This document shows positions 1 through 10,338 of a DNA stretch of 64,000 nucleotides, piece after piece. The DNA is from JAIPDZ01 sp034522175 (GTDB lineage: Bacteria; Desulfobacterota; DSM-4660; Desulfatiglandales; Desulfatiglandaceae): positions 3,472,001 to 3,536,000 of the forward strand of contig JAXHLQ010000001.1 of NCBI GenBank assembly GCA_034522175.1, given 5' to 3'. The notes under the pieces are model-generated. The model made no database searches. It was not told where the DNA came from and saw only the letters and a program-made list of their open reading frames with translations. Position 1 is the stretch's first letter. Every line of letters begins with the position of its first letter. A program made the position numbers and the translations under genes.

Positions 1-2923
1 TCTTGTCCTGGGTGTCCTGAGAACAGGTAAAGAGGTTCTCATCCACCAGTTCCACAAAGGGCAAACCGGATGCATAGTCCACCACCCCGGGCACATCCAC
101 CACCCCGCCGATATTGATGCCGCAGTTGCACACAAAGACCCCGATCCGGGGGGTTTCACCGGTCACATCCTTTTCAGGGGGGATCTCAAGGGATTTGGTG
201 TCCTGGTCCCTGGCAGGTGCAAGGACGGTGCCTGCCGCACAGGCGGCCGCGCTGGCCTCGGTTACGGACGTGGGGATGTCCTTGGGTCCCTGGAAGATGC
301 CGCAGGCATACACCCCGGACCTCGAGGTGGCCACCGGGGCAAAGGGATGGGTGGATGCAAAATCGTATTCGTTGAGGTCCAGATCCAGCCGCTTCGCCAG
401 TTCGACGGTCTCCCGGCTCACCTGGAATCCCACCGAGAGCACCACCATGTCAAAGATCTCTTCGTGGATCACCCCGGCTTCGTCCGAGTAGCTGATCTTG
501 AGATCATCACTGCCGGGCACCGGATCGATGGTATGCACTCTGGAGCGGACAAACCGCACCCCGTGCTCGTCCCTGGCCCGGTTATAGTATAACTCATAAT
601 CCTTGCCATAGGTCCGCATGTCCATGTAGAAGATGGCCGCATCCAGGTCTTCCGCGCTGTGATCCTTGGCGATGACCGCCTCCTTGACCGCATACATGCA
701 GCACATGGCCGAACAGTATCCGTTTCCGCATTTGTTGGTGTCTCTCGATCCCACACACTGAAGCCATGCGATTTTCCTGGGTTCCTTTTCATCCGACTGC
801 CGCACGAGATGCCCCATGGTGGGACCGGATGCGCTCAGAATCCGCTCGAACTCCAGGCTGGTCATCACATTGGGGTGGCTGCGGTGATGATAGACATCTT
901 CAAAGGGTCCGGGATCGAACACCTCGGCCCCCGGACAGAGGACCACGGACCCGACCCTCACCTCACGTTCGGTCACCTGCTGATCGTGAATCACGGCCTC
1001 GGCCAGGCAGGCCTTGACACACTGGTAACACTCGGAGCATATCCCGCACTTGAGGCACCGATCCGCCTCTTTCAATGCTTCTTCCTCGGTAAACCCGAGC
1101 GCGATCTCGTCAAAATTGCCCTTTCGCGATTCCACCGGCAGGTTCCCCATGGGCGTTCGGGGGACAAAGGGTTCATCACCAGTTTCCGGTTTTTCATAGT
1201 CCCAGGTTTGTTCACGGCCTTCCTTCAGGTCCTCACCATTGAGATACCGGTCGATGCTCAGGGCCGCCTCCTTGCCGCATTGCACGGCTTCCACCACGGA
1301 TTTGGGCCCGTAAAAGACATCGCCGCCGGCGAACACACCTTCAATGGATGTTTCAAGGGTCACGGGATCCGCCTCAAGACCGCCTCTCCGGGTCACGGAG
1401 ATCCCCTCTTTGTCTGCAAAGGAAAGATCCGCAGCCTGGCCAATGGCCACGATCACGGTATCGCCCTCCATGGGGGTCAAGTCGGTGTCATCATATGCGG
1501 GCCGGAAGGCACCGGTCTCGTCAAATACGGCCGTGCATTTCTTGAATTCAACGCCTGTGAGGCGACCATTCTCTTCAAGAAACCGCTTGGGCCCCAGGCT
1601 GTTGGTGATCTCAATCCCCTCCTCGAGGGCCTCTTCAATCTCATAGTCCCAGGCCGGCATCTCCTCTCTTTTCTCGAGACAGACCAGGGAGACCTGCTCC
1701 GCCCCTTTTCTCAGCGCGGTGAGAGCCACATCCACGGCCACATTGCCCCCGCCGATGACGATCACCCGTTTGCCCACCGTGACCTCGTGATCCAGGGCCA
1801 CATCCCGCAGGAAATCGACCCCTTTGAGCACGCCGGGAAGATCCTCACCATCCACGTTCAGACGCCTGCTGAGGTGAAGCCCGGTCCCCAGGAACACGGC
1901 CGAAAAGCCGTCTTTTTTAAGCGATTCAAGGGTAATATCCTCACCAAAGGCCACACCGGTCTTGATTTCCACTCCCATCTTTTCGATGATACCGATTTCG
2001 GCCGCCAGTACGTCCCGGGGCATCCGGTAGGCGGGGATGCCCACGGCCATCATGCCGCCCGCCACGGGCAGCTTTTCAAAGACGGTCACCCCATAGCCTT
2101 TCAGCCTCAGGAAATAGGCCGCCCCCAGCCCCGCCGGTCCTGCGCCGATGACCGCAACCTTTTGGTCGCGGGATTCGGGGAGTTCCGGGAGATAGGGTGT
2201 GTCCTGGGAAAGATCCAGATCCGCAAAAAACCGATGAAGGCATTGAATGCTCAGGGGCTCATCCGTATCGCCCCGGGTGCAGATCCCTTCGCAGGGATGG
2301 TGACAGACCCGGCCGCAGATGGCGGGAAACGGATGGGACTCCTTGAACAGGGCCAGGGCCTCCTGATATTTGCGCTCCCGCATCAGGGCGATAAAGCCTT
2401 GAACGCTTACGTGGGCCGGACAGGTGGCCTTGCAGGGTGCGGTCCCTCGCTTGCTGATGGCATAGGCTCCCGGCATGGCCTGGGCATATTGCTTGTATGC
2501 CGCCTTGCGGGTGCCGAGGCCCTTATTGTAGTCATCGGCCACATCAATGGGGCAGACCTTGGTGCACTCACCGCAACTGGTGCACTTGGTCAGATCCACA
2601 TAGCGTGGCTGCTGAATGAGGCGGGCCGTAAACCGGCCCTCTTCGCCCTCCAGTTCCTTGAGTTCGGTTTGTGTGATCAGTTCGATGTTCAGGTGCCGGC
2701 CGACCTCGACCAGTTTAGGCGAGATCACTCACATGGCACAGTCATTGGTGGGAAACGTCTTGTCCAACTGGGACATGACCCCGCCAATGGCCGCTGATTT
2801 CTCAACGAGATAGACGTAAAAACCCGAGTTTGCCAGATCCAGCGCGGATTGCATGCCGGCGATGCCGCCGCCTACCACCATCACCGAACCGGACAGGTTT
2901 TGCGCATTGTCATTGGACATCAT
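1..2923 (-). CDS. HdrA-family FAD/Fe-S oxidoreductase with GltD-like domain, selenoprotein (3' end beyond window)
   Basis: A large HdrA-type electron-transfer flavoprotein; about 974 codons are visible and the frame stays open to the left edge. An N-terminal FAD fold (VVGGGIAGMQSAL) leads to NDCAM-UGA-VISPKLVEVGRH at codon 65. In HdrA this site is the conserved cysteine of TNDC-x-M-C-x-x-SPK, so UGA at 2729-2731 is read as selenocysteine. Then come a ferredoxin-like motif (CTSCGECTKVCP, about residue 111), a GltD/NfnB-like pyridine-nucleotide module (VIGAGPAGLGAAYF about 254, VIVIGGGNVAVDV about 388), further Fe-S cysteines (CLKCGICSECYQC, about 624) and a second HdrA core (WLQCVGSRD, about 721). 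ATG codons stand at 2923 and 2920 behind GAAAGGAAAAAT. The start is 12 bp after metF, so the two are probably co-transcribed. It is a paralogue of the gene at 30.5-34.9 kb. The redox partner is not known. Confidence 0.9.
2699..2720 (-). promoter_or_regulatory. possible bacterial SECIS hairpin after UGA of the first HdrA gene
   Basis: The RNA begins 8 nt after the UGA. Outer GCC/GGC pairs and an inner CU/AG pair enclose a GGUCG loop. The loop half is shared with the second HdrA gene. Pairing is weak and the region also encodes the conserved PKLVEVGRH segment, so conservation alone does not prove a SECIS. Confidence 0.4.
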
Positions 2924-2935
2924 ATTTTTCCTTTC

Positions 2936-3811
2936 TCACAGTCTGGCCGCATCCAGGACCTGGGGAAGTTTGGCCTCCCAGCCCACCGTTGAAATCATCA
3001 CCCCGGGCATGCCCATTTCTTTCAGCCCGGTGATGAGGTCCGCGGCCGTCTGGATGCACTGCTTCAATTTGTCCGGGGCCTTCTGAATATCCCGGATCAT
3101 CTCTGAGGGAATGGATATGTGCTTGAGGTTTCGATCAATGTAACGGGCCATACCCGCTGATTTGAGGAGGAGGACCGTAGGGATAACGGCCACGCTTTTC
3201 GTATCCACCCGCTTGATAAACTGCTTGAACCGATGAAGATCAAACACCGGCGTGGTCACCGCAAAACGGACGCCCTTTTCCACCATTTTCTCAAGGCTTT
3301 CGATGGCGATATCCAGGGCACCTCCCATGGATCCCGCATTGATGGTACAGCCCATGAAAAAATTCGACGCACCCTCCAACGTGATGCCCGCCATGTCTTT
3401 TCCGTTCTCAAATGCGCTTAGAATATCCAGCAACTGCATGACATTCACGTCATAGACCTCGCGAGCCTGGGGATGATCGCCATATCGGATATCCTCCCCT
3501 GACACCATCATGATACTGGATATGCCGAGGGCCGATGCCGATAGAATATCGGCCTGAAGGGCCAGCCGGTTTCGGTCCCTGCAGCACGCCTGGAGCACGG
3601 TCTCGATTCCGTGGGCATTGAGAAATGCGCACCCGCCGAGGGAACTCGCCTTCATCACCGCATTGGCCATCTCGGGCACCACCAGCGCATCCACGCGGCC
3701 CTTGACCCGGTTGGCGTTCTGCAAAAAGCGTGAAAAATCGGTGCCTTTCGGGGGGTCAAATTCGCCCAGGACAACAAATTTTTGAGAATCGATCTTTTCT
3801 TTTAAACCCAT
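2936..3811 (-). CDS. metF: methylenetetrahydrofolate reductase family protein (MetF-like)
   Basis: A 291-residue protein of the MetF fold, which reduces 5,10-methylene-THF to 5-methyl-THF in the methyl branch of the Wood-Ljungdahl pathway or in methionine synthesis. Visible family traits are the early GEFDPPKGTD segment (the E/P-rich strand near the active site), a VSGEDIRYGDHP segment in the usual (T/S)GD-x-P position, and the barrel ending in the GLKEMGMPGVMIST stretch. It starts with ATG 33 nt after the receiver-like gene and ends 12 bp before the HdrA selenoprotein. MetF next to HdrA/MvhD-type genes is a known arrangement in acetyl-CoA-pathway anaerobes, where MetF is thought to exchange electrons with an Hdr-type module. 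That coupling is inferred here. Confidence 0.88.
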   Translation of the reverse strand: MGLKEKIDSQKFVVLGEFDPPKGTDFSRFLQNANRVKGRVDALVVPEMANAVMKASSLGGCAFLNAHGIETVLQACCRDRNRLALQADILSASALGISSIMMVSGEDIRYGDHPQAREVYDVNVMQLLDILSAFENGKDMAGITLEGASNFFMGCTINAGSMGGALDIAIESLEKMVEKGVRFAVTTPVFDLHRFKQFIKRVDTKSVAVIPTVLLLKSAGMARYIDRNLKHISIPSEMIRDIQKAPDKLKQCIQTAADLITGLKEMGMPGVMISTVGWEAKLPQVLDAARL

Positions 3812-3836
3812 ACGTTACGCCTCCACGTTGGTTGGA

Positions 3837-4202
3837 TCATCCATTGATGGCATTGGAGATGGCCACCTGGAGATCTTCCATGCCAAAGGAATTGATGTGG
3901 TAATAAAAAATTCGCTGCCTGCGAATTTCGCTTTCCAGTTCCGGAGTATTGCTTTCCGCACAGATGATCAGCGGCAAATCCTTCTCCATTCCCTTGATGA
4001 CGGAAAGGAATCCGTAATCCTCCTCGAGAAGATCGGCATCGAGCACCAGCACATCCACGCGCTCCTCCTGCAGCATCAGGAGCATCTCCCTCAGATTGAC
4101 CGCCTTCAGGAGGGCATACCCCTTATAATCGGAAAACTCCCGCAGGCTGGTGGAAAGTTTACGCTCTTTTTCGGCGACGAGGATGGTCTTGTCGGTTTTC
4201 AT
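3837..4202 (-). CDS. degenerate response-regulator receiver-like protein
   Basis: A 121-residue stand-alone domain with the alternating pattern of a CheY-like receiver. The phosphoacceptor strand appears as VLVLDADLLEE, but the usual acidic pair after the first strand is replaced by EK (ILVAEKERK), and no clear conserved lysine follows the fifth strand. It may therefore be a pseudo-receiver working through protein contacts rather than phosphorylation. It is followed after 25 bp by metF and the HdrA selenoprotein, so it may be the first gene of that unit. No output domain is present. The ATG at 4202 lacks a strong Shine-Dalgarno sequence. Confidence 0.7.
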   Translation of the reverse strand: MKTDKTILVAEKERKLSTSLREFSDYKGYALLKAVNLREMLLMLQEERVDVLVLDADLLEEDYGFLSVIKGMEKDLPLIICAESNTPELESEIRRQRIFYYHINSFGMEDLQVAISNAING

Positions 4203-4522
4203 TGCTCAGTTCATCGGCTTTGCGGGCCATTGGGTCGATGGGTGGTTCAATCACGTATTAACAGGCCGGATCGGCCTCTCATCCGGCAAATGGAAAGCAA
4301 TATCTGTGCCTGACGTTCATCAAGCGTATTTGTATAGCCAAATCAATGGGATAACGTAAAAGCGGGTACCCAATGGAATCTTAGCTGTTTTGGGGCATTT
4401 CATCCCATTGGCTGGGGCGCACAAATATAACCGCCTGCAATTCCAATACAATTAGTGATATGGGGTAAAATGGAAGAAATGTTACAAAATTACCCGTTTT
4501 GTACATTCCGCAGAACGAGCCT
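4203..4522. other. intergenic region, nothing recognised
   Basis: About 320 bp between the receiver-like gene and the end of the sigma54 activator. An imperfect inverted repeat (CCCAATGGAAT near 4369 and ATCCCATTGG near 4403) could be a weak hairpin. No gene was recognised. Confidence 0.4.
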
Positions 4523-5878
4523 TCAAATCCCGTATTTATTGATCTTGGCGGCGAGGGTCTTGCGGTTGATACCCAGTATTTCAGCGGCCCGTGTCTTTTT
4601 CCCTTGGGTCCTTTTGAGGATAAACGCAATATACTTCTTCTCCATGTCCTCGAGGCTGAGGGGGTCCTCCGAAACATCTGCAGGTCCCCCTGCCGCTGGG
4701 TAATATAGGAGGGCAGATTCCCCGGCCGAATGATTTCCGGGTCCTCGAGGATAAGGATTCGTTCCAGGGCATGCTCCAGTTCCCGGACGTTTCCAGGCCA
4801 GGCATATTCCATCAGGATGTCCATGGCCTCCGATGCCACCTCGGGCGGGTCTTTTTTCATTTTGCGGCTTAACTTACTGAGGAAGTGCTGGATGAGGAGC
4901 GGTATATCCTCGCGCCGCTCCCTCAGGGGGGAGATGAATGGGCACCACACTTAAACGGTAATAGAGATCCCCTCTGAATGTATCGTTCCTGATGGATGCT
5001 GAAAGCTCGGTGTTGGACGCTGAAATAATTCGAATGTCCAGTTTGATTTTCTCCTGATCCCCCACCTTCATGAATTCCCGTTCCTGGATGACCCTCAGGA
5101 GCTTGGCCTGGATGTTGAGACTCAAATTGGCGATTTCGTCGAAGAAAAACGTGCCATGGTTAGCCAGTTCAAAGAGACCGTGCTTGGTCTGATGGGCGCC
5201 CGTAAAGGATCCCTTCACGTGACCGAAAAGCTCGCTCTCGAGAAGGCTCTCCACGAGGGATGAACAGTCCACGGCTACAAATTCCTGCTCTTTACGATTG
5301 CTGTTGGCGTGGATGGCTCTGGCGACCAGTTCCTTCCCCGTACCGCTCTCGCCGGTGATCAACACGGTACTCTCTGTGGGCGCCACCCGTTTGATCTTCT
5401 CAAAAATCCGTCTCATGGGGGGACTGTCCCCCACCATGAGATGCTTTTCAGAATCGAGCCTGAGCCCGCCGGGACCTATAGACGTGGCTTCATCATCAAC
5501 CCCCTCGGCATCCGCCTTTTCCAGCGTGGCATCCAGATCATCCAGGCTGAAGGGTTTGATCAGGTAATCCATGGCCCCGAGCTTGGTGCAGCGCACAGCC
5601 GTTTCAATGGTGGGATAGCCCGTAATGATGATGACACGCATATCCGGATACTGGGTCCGGATGTGCTTCAAGACCTCGATACCGTCCATTCCCTCCATCT
5701 TGATATCCAGCAGCACCAGATCAAAATCATGATTCTTCAAGAGCGCCAGGGCTTCTTCCCCATTGGCCGCCGCCTTGCTGGTGATCCCTCGATTATGGAG
5801 GGCCCGGCTGATCCCCCGTCTCACAACGGCCTCATCGTCTACGATCAGTACCCTTGAAATCTTTCTGATCCGTGCCAT
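4523..5878 (-). CDS. sigma54-dependent NtrC-family response regulator (two frame breaks)
   Basis: The domain order is receiver (VLIVDDEAVVRRG; phospho-Asp in LVLLDIKMEGMDG), AAA+ ATPase (Walker A GESGTGKE, sigma54-contact loop GSFTGA, Walker B FFFDEIANL) and a Fis-type helix-turn-helix ending KTRAAEILGINRKTLAAKI. It would activate sigma54 promoters after phosphorylation. The reading frame is broken twice. Near the C6 run at 4926-4931, HLPP should continue as LRERREDIP. At the C5 run at 4686-4690, one missing base restores DPLSLEDMEKKY and the true C-terminus, with stop at 4523-4525. The ATG at 5878 (MARIRKISRVL) was chosen; a TTG at 5932 would extend it. No cognate kinase is adjacent. Both breaks look like sequencing errors. 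Confidence 0.82.
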
Positions 5879-6093
5879 CCAGTCAACATTCCCTTGACAT
5901 ATGCCATAGTCATCACATTCCTCCAGGGCCAAACGAGACGTTCATTAATCATCTTCAAAGGTCTCGTTGCCGGCATATTATGGATAATTCTCGATAAAAC
6001 TCAAGGAAAAACCCTGAATGAACAGAAACCGCTTGACCCAAAGCCCCATTGCTGATAGGGCCGCCTGAGGGATAGCCCGGAGGATATCACTTT

Positions 6094-6980
6094 ATGAACC
6101 AACCGTCAGAACATCAGACCCTGGATATGAAAGCGGTCATCATCCTCACCGCATTATGCCTGGCATGGGGCTTCAACGCAGCGGTGATGAAGGTGGGTAA
6201 CCTGGGTGTGGACCCCATATTCGGTGCCGGAATCCGCTCCGTGATTGCGGCCTTATGCCTGAGTGTGTGGATGAAAATCAGACGGGTCCCGCTATTCCCG
6301 GGAAATCTCCTGGACGGCATGATGGTGGGTTTGCTTTTTGGTGTGGAATTCGCCCTCCTCTTCTCCTCACTCCTGTATACCTCAGTGGCTTCGGCCTGGA
6401 TTCTTTTGTACAGTACCCCCTTTTTCCACGCCATCGGTGCCCACTTTTTCTGAAAGACGATCGCCTGACGATTCACAAAGGGGTCGGTCTTATGCTGGCC
6501 TTCTGCGGCATCGTTTTCCTTTTGAGCAAGCACACCCATCTCCCTTCGATCCTGCAGCTGATGGGCGATCTCGCCGCCATGGGGGCCGCCCTGTTCTGGG
6601 CCCTGACCACCATCTACATCAAGAGGCGACTGGTGGGAAAGGTCTCCTATCACCATACGCTCTTTTACCAGACCCTCTTTTCCATACCCATTTTGTTCAT
6701 GCTGAGCGCACTCTTCAAGGAGACGCCCGTTCATCATGTGGACGCCCTTATTATCGGTTCGTTCCTGTTCCAGGGAATTGCCATTGCCTTTATCAGCTAC
6801 CTCATTTGGTTCTATCTCGTGCACGCCTACCCTGTGAGCCGGCTCTCCGCCTTCACTTTCCTGACCCCCGTATTTGCCACCATCTCGGGAATGATCTGTT
6901 TCAACGACCCCCTGACCCTGAGGCTGGTCCTGTCACTCGTCCTGGTGAGTATCGGGATCTACGTGGTCAATCGGAAATAG
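6094..6980 (+). CDS. EamA/DMT-family transporter (frame break at a T5 run)
   Basis: An integral membrane protein of the drug/metabolite transporter superfamily with two EamA repeats and about ten hydrophobic helices. The first repeat holds CLAWGFNAAVMKVG, typical of helix 1. The second starts near GDLAAMGAALFWALTTIYIKR, and the C-terminus is VLSLVLVSIGIYVVNRK. The frame stops at TGA just after CACTTTTTC (T5 at 6445-6449). One more T gives FFLKDDRLTIHKG and joins it to the rest of the protein, so this is one gene of about 296 residues. The ATG at 6094 follows a good Shine-Dalgarno (CGGAGGATATCACTTT). The substrate is unknown. It is transcribed opposite to its neighbours. Confidence 0.82.
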
Positions 6981-6995
6981 CATCTGTCACACGAT

Positions 6996-7850
6996 TCATC
7001 GGCGGTCCGCATTGGACAGCACCATGCGGTCTTTCGAAGGCATCAGCAGATGATAAATGCAGAACAATTCCAAAGAGAAAGGGAGATAGCCCAAAAACCC
7101 CAGGATGGGCATTTCGAATATGTGCAGGAAATCCACGAATGGCACTTCATACACCCATTTGGGATAGGCATAAAAATTCCACATCTCCCAGAAAAATCCG
7201 CAGATGAGGCACCCCATCCAGAGGGCCGCAACCGGTCGCCAGTCGCCCCGCCTGACATAGCCGATCAAAGACCGTTTGCCGAGCCATAGATTCACCGGGT
7301 CCAGGATAAAACAGACCGACATCCACACAAAGGGGAAACCATACCGCGGCCAGATGAGCAGGGCCGCCAGCATGAGCCAGCCCGACATGAAAACGGTCAA
7401 GACTTCACCCGGGGTGCGGCCATAGGCCGGGCCCTTTTTGAGCCGCCGCACCCAGCCGAAATCGGCCACCCATTCGGCGGTTCCGAACACCGCGGGCATA
7501 ACCGTGCTGAAGCTGAGGCTGGACAGAAAAGCATATTCCAGATCGGAAAAGTTCTCCCGCCCGAGATAGAGCCAGTTGTGGGTGCTCAGATTGATCAGTT
7601 CAAAGAGCCACCAGGCCGGAATGGAAATCACGAACAGCAGGATGTACTGCTTCCAGGACCGGGTCAGGAGGGAGTTTCCCTTACGGTGGTAGACCAGGCC
7701 GTCCACGCTCAGGGCATAACCCAGCCACAGGGGAAAGAAAAAGTGGGTACGCAGCCCGTTCAGGGTCCAGTTGAGGGTCCAGAAGACGGCGATGAGCGAA
7801 AGGCCGATCCAGCCGTGTGGGGGAAAACGGAATTTGTCGGTCGATGCCAT
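6996..7850 (-). CDS. polytopic membrane protein of unknown function
   Basis: A 284-residue hydrophobic protein with roughly eight membrane segments and many aromatic residues (WLFELINLSTHNW, FFWEMWNFYAYPKW). No catalytic or transport motif was recognised. It converges with the EamA gene 16 bp away and lies 22 bp downstream of the UDP-xylose synthase-like gene, so it may be the last gene of the nucleotide-sugar unit. A role in envelope or polysaccharide biology is only a guess from this position. Confidence 0.7.
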   Translation of the reverse strand: MASTDKFRFPPHGWIGLSLIAVFWTLNWTLNGLRTHFFFPLWLGYALSVDGLVYHRKGNSLLTRSWKQYILLFVISIPAWWLFELINLSTHNWLYLGRENFSDLEYAFLSSLSFSTVMPAVFGTAEWVADFGWVRRLKKGPAYGRTPGEVLTVFMSGWLMLAALLIWPRYGFPFVWMSVCFILDPVNLWLGKRSLIGYVRRGDWRPVAALWMGCLICGFFWEMWNFYAYPKWVYEVPFVDFLHIFEMPILGFLGYLPFSLELFCIYHLLMPSKDRMVLSNADRR

Positions 7851-7871
7851 TTGGGAGGGGCAGCAGCGGCT

Positions 7872-8822
7872 TCAGCTATTCCTTAGTCCCTTGAAATACG
7901 CAATGGTCTTTTCCAATCCCGTCTCAAGGGCGATGGTCGGTTTCCAGTTCAATTTCTCACCGGCAAGCATGATATCCGGTTTGCGTTGGAGCGGGTCATC
8001 CTGCGGAAGGGGTTCGAACACGATCTCGGATTTGCTCCCGGTCAGACGAATGATCATCTCGGCAAGCTGTAGAATGGTGAACTCACAGGGGTTTCCCAGA
8101 TTGACCGGGCCCACAAATGTATCCGGACCCTCCATCATGCGAATCATGCCCTCGATCATGTCATCCACATAACAAAAGGACCGCGTCTGGGATCCATCGC
8201 CGTACACCGTAATCTCCCGGCCGGCCAGGGCCTGAACAATGAAGTTGCTCACCACCCGGCCGTCATTGGGATGCATCCGGGGGCCATAGGTATTGAAGAT
8301 CCGCACCACCCGGATGTTCACCCCGTTTTGCCGGTGATAATCAAAAAACAACGTTTCGGCGCACCGCTTCCCTTCGTCATAGCAGGACCTGCGTCCGATG
8401 GTGTTCACATTCCCCCAGTAATCTTCTCGCTGTGGGTGGACGGTGGGGTCCCCATAGACCTCACTGGTGGACGCCTGCAGGATCCTGGCATTGACCCGCT
8501 TGGCCAGACCCAGCATGTGAATGGCACCCATGACATTGGTCTTGATGGTCTTGACCGGATTGTATTGATAGTGGATGGGAGATGCCGGACAGGCCAGGTT
8601 ATATATCTGATCCACTTCCAAGAATACGGGATGGACCAGGTCGTGCCGGATCAGTTCAAAATTGGACTTTCCCATGAGGTGCCGGATGTTGCCTTTGGTC
8701 CCCGTGAAGAAATTATCGAGACAAAGCACGTCATGGCCGGCATCAACCAAACGGTCACATAGATGGGAGCCTAAAAATCCGGCCCCGCCCGTGACCAATA
8801 TCCGTGTCTGATGGTGCTGCAC
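7872..8822 (-). CDS. UDP-glucuronate decarboxylase (UDP-xylose synthase)-like NAD-dependent epimerase
   Basis: A 316-residue extended short-chain dehydrogenase. The N-terminal NAD motif is VTGGAGFLGSHLCDRL. The catalytic triad region is ASTSEVYGDP followed by YDEGKR (YxxxK), and RIFNTYGPRMHPNDGRVV is typical of the UXS branch. The family oxidises and decarboxylates UDP-glucuronate to UDP-xylose or a 4-keto intermediate. This fits the UDP-glucose 6-dehydrogenase encoded just upstream, which makes UDP-glucuronate. The start is GTG at 8822, supported by AAGGAG seven bases upstream. A UDP-glucuronate or UDP-galacturonate epimerase is the alternative. Confidence 0.88.
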   Translation of the reverse strand: MQHHQTRILVTGGAGFLGSHLCDRLVDAGHDVLCLDNFFTGTKGNIRHLMGKSNFELIRHDLVHPVFLEVDQIYNLACPASPIHYQYNPVKTIKTNVMGAIHMLGLAKRVNARILQASTSEVYGDPTVHPQREDYWGNVNTIGRRSCYDEGKRCAETLFFDYHRQNGVNIRVVRIFNTYGPRMHPNDGRVVSNFIVQALAGREITVYGDGSQTRSFCYVDDMIEGMIRMMEGPDTFVGPVNLGNPCEFTILQLAEMIIRLTGSKSEIVFEPLPQDDPLQRKPDIMLAGEKLNWKPTIALETGLEKTIAYFKGLRNS

Positions 8823-8844
8823 AGGAGGCTCCTTTTTTACAGAT

Positions 8845-8913
8845 GTTTACATAAGGTAACGAAGAAAACGAAGGGAAAAGACCCTGTTGACGTTGTTGGC
8901 TTCTGTTCGTCTC
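8845..8913. repeat. intergenic repeat, ACAGAAG-type, copy 1
   Basis: The most diverged of three related intergenic sequences. Here it reads TTACATAAGGTAACGAAG then AAAACGAAGG, and the right arm is GTTGTTGGCTTCTGTTCGTC. It lies between two same-strand genes, just upstream of the UXS-like gene. The related copies are at 11401 and 28931. Confidence 0.5.
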
Positions 8914-8923
8914 ATTTTTTTAA

Positions 8924-10308
8924 TTATTCACGATCGAAGTGGGTATATGCCGGTTTGCCGATGGGGAACACGTTGAACCCGATCTCAAAGAGACGCTTGT
9001 GATCCAGGATATTTCTCCCGTCAAAGACAAAGGCGGGCTTGCGCATGGAGGCATAGATCTTCTCAAAGTCCAGCTCCGTATAAAGCTTCCACTCAGTCAT
9101 CACGGCAATGGCGTTGCATCCTTCGGCGGCCTCATAGGGATCCTTGACATACGAAAGGGTTCCCTCGAGTCCCTCGAGGTCGAGCATGGCATTCTTGAGC
9201 GCCTTGGGATCCGAGATGATGAGTTCCGCCTTTTCCTCTATCAACCGTCTGGCCACCAGAATGGCCGGGCTTTCCCGGGTATCGCCGGTATCGGCCTTAA
9301 ATGCAAAGCCCAACAGGCACACCTTTTTGCCGGCCAGGGTGTTGAACATGGCGCTCAGCATGTTGAGGATGAACCGCTCTTTCTGATATTCGTTGATACG
9401 GACGACGCCCTCCCAGTAGTCCGCCACCTCATGGAGTTGGTAATACCGGCAGATATAGACCAGGTTGAGAATGTCCTTTTTGAAGCACGAGCCACCGAAT
9501 CCCACACTGGCATTCAGAAACCTGCTCCCGATCCGGGTATCGGTTCCCACGGCCCGGGCCACCTCTCCCACATCGGCGTCCGCCTTTTCACAGAGTGCGG
9601 AAATGGAATTGATGGAGGAGATGCGCTGGGCGAGAAAGGCGTTGGCCACCAGCTTGGAAAGCTCACAACTCCAGATATTGGAGGTAATAATACGATCGCG
9701 GGGGACCCAGTTGGCATAGATTTCGGCCAATATCTCCCGGGCTGTCCGCCCGCCGGGGGTCTCCTCCGAACCGATGAGCACCCGGTCCGGATCTTCCAGG
9801 TCCCTGATGGCTGTCCCCTCGGCCAGGAACTCCGGGTTGGAAAGCACATCGAATTGCGCCCCCTCGTTTTCAGCTCTGAGAATCCGCTGCATGGCCTGTG
9901 CCGTCTTCACCGGAAGCGTGCTCTTTTCAACAATGATTTTCGGTCTGTCGGCGTTTTCTCTGATCTGGGTGGCCGTCTTCTCCCAGTACTGAAGATCAGC
10001 GGCCATTCCGGCCCCGGCCCCGTATGTTTTGGTAGGGGTATTGACACTTACAAAAATAATCTCTGATTCCCGAATCCCCTGGTCGATGTCGGTGCTGAAA
10101 AACAGATTCTTCCCCGGGCGCTCTTGACAATCGCATCCAAGCCCGGTTCATAAATGGGGAGTTCGTCGGAATTCCACTGGGCAATGCGATCGGCGTTTAC
10201 GTCCACCACCGTAACCCTGTACTGTGGACACTTGAAGGCAATCATCGCCATGGTGGGTCCCCCCACATATCCGGCGCCGATGCAAAGGATGTGTCTCTCA
10301 AAGTTCAT
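8924..10308 (-). CDS. ugd: UDP-glucose/nucleotide-sugar 6-dehydrogenase (frame break)
   Basis: It oxidises UDP-glucose to UDP-glucuronate with two NAD+. Seen are the N-terminal NAD fold (ILCIGAGYVGGPTMAMIA), the LPIYEPGLD substrate segment, VNTPTKTYG, the EKSTLPVKTA stretch, and the catalytic cysteine in GFGGSCFKKDI. The C-terminal domain includes GFAFKADTGDTRESP. The size of about 461 residues fits the animal/plant-like class. The frame is lost at the C4 run at 10112-10115. One extra base turns KSARGRIC into KSARGKNLFFSTDIDQG and restores a single protein. The ATG at 10308 lies 12 nt after GGGAGG. It precedes the UDP-xylose synthase-like gene, giving a two-step route from UDP-glucose. Confidence 0.88.
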
Positions 10309-10338
10309 AGATGCGGCCACCTCCCGGTTTAAACGGTA

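Noticed and set aside
659..2797. Open frame of 712 codons on the plus strand.
   Set aside because: It is antisense to the HdrA gene, and its residue pattern (many G, H, P) is the usual shadow of a GC-rich gene.
6445..6456. UGA in the EamA gene as a fourth selenocysteine.
   Set aside because: The frame after UGA stops again at once and does not encode the family; a one-base shift at the T5 run does.
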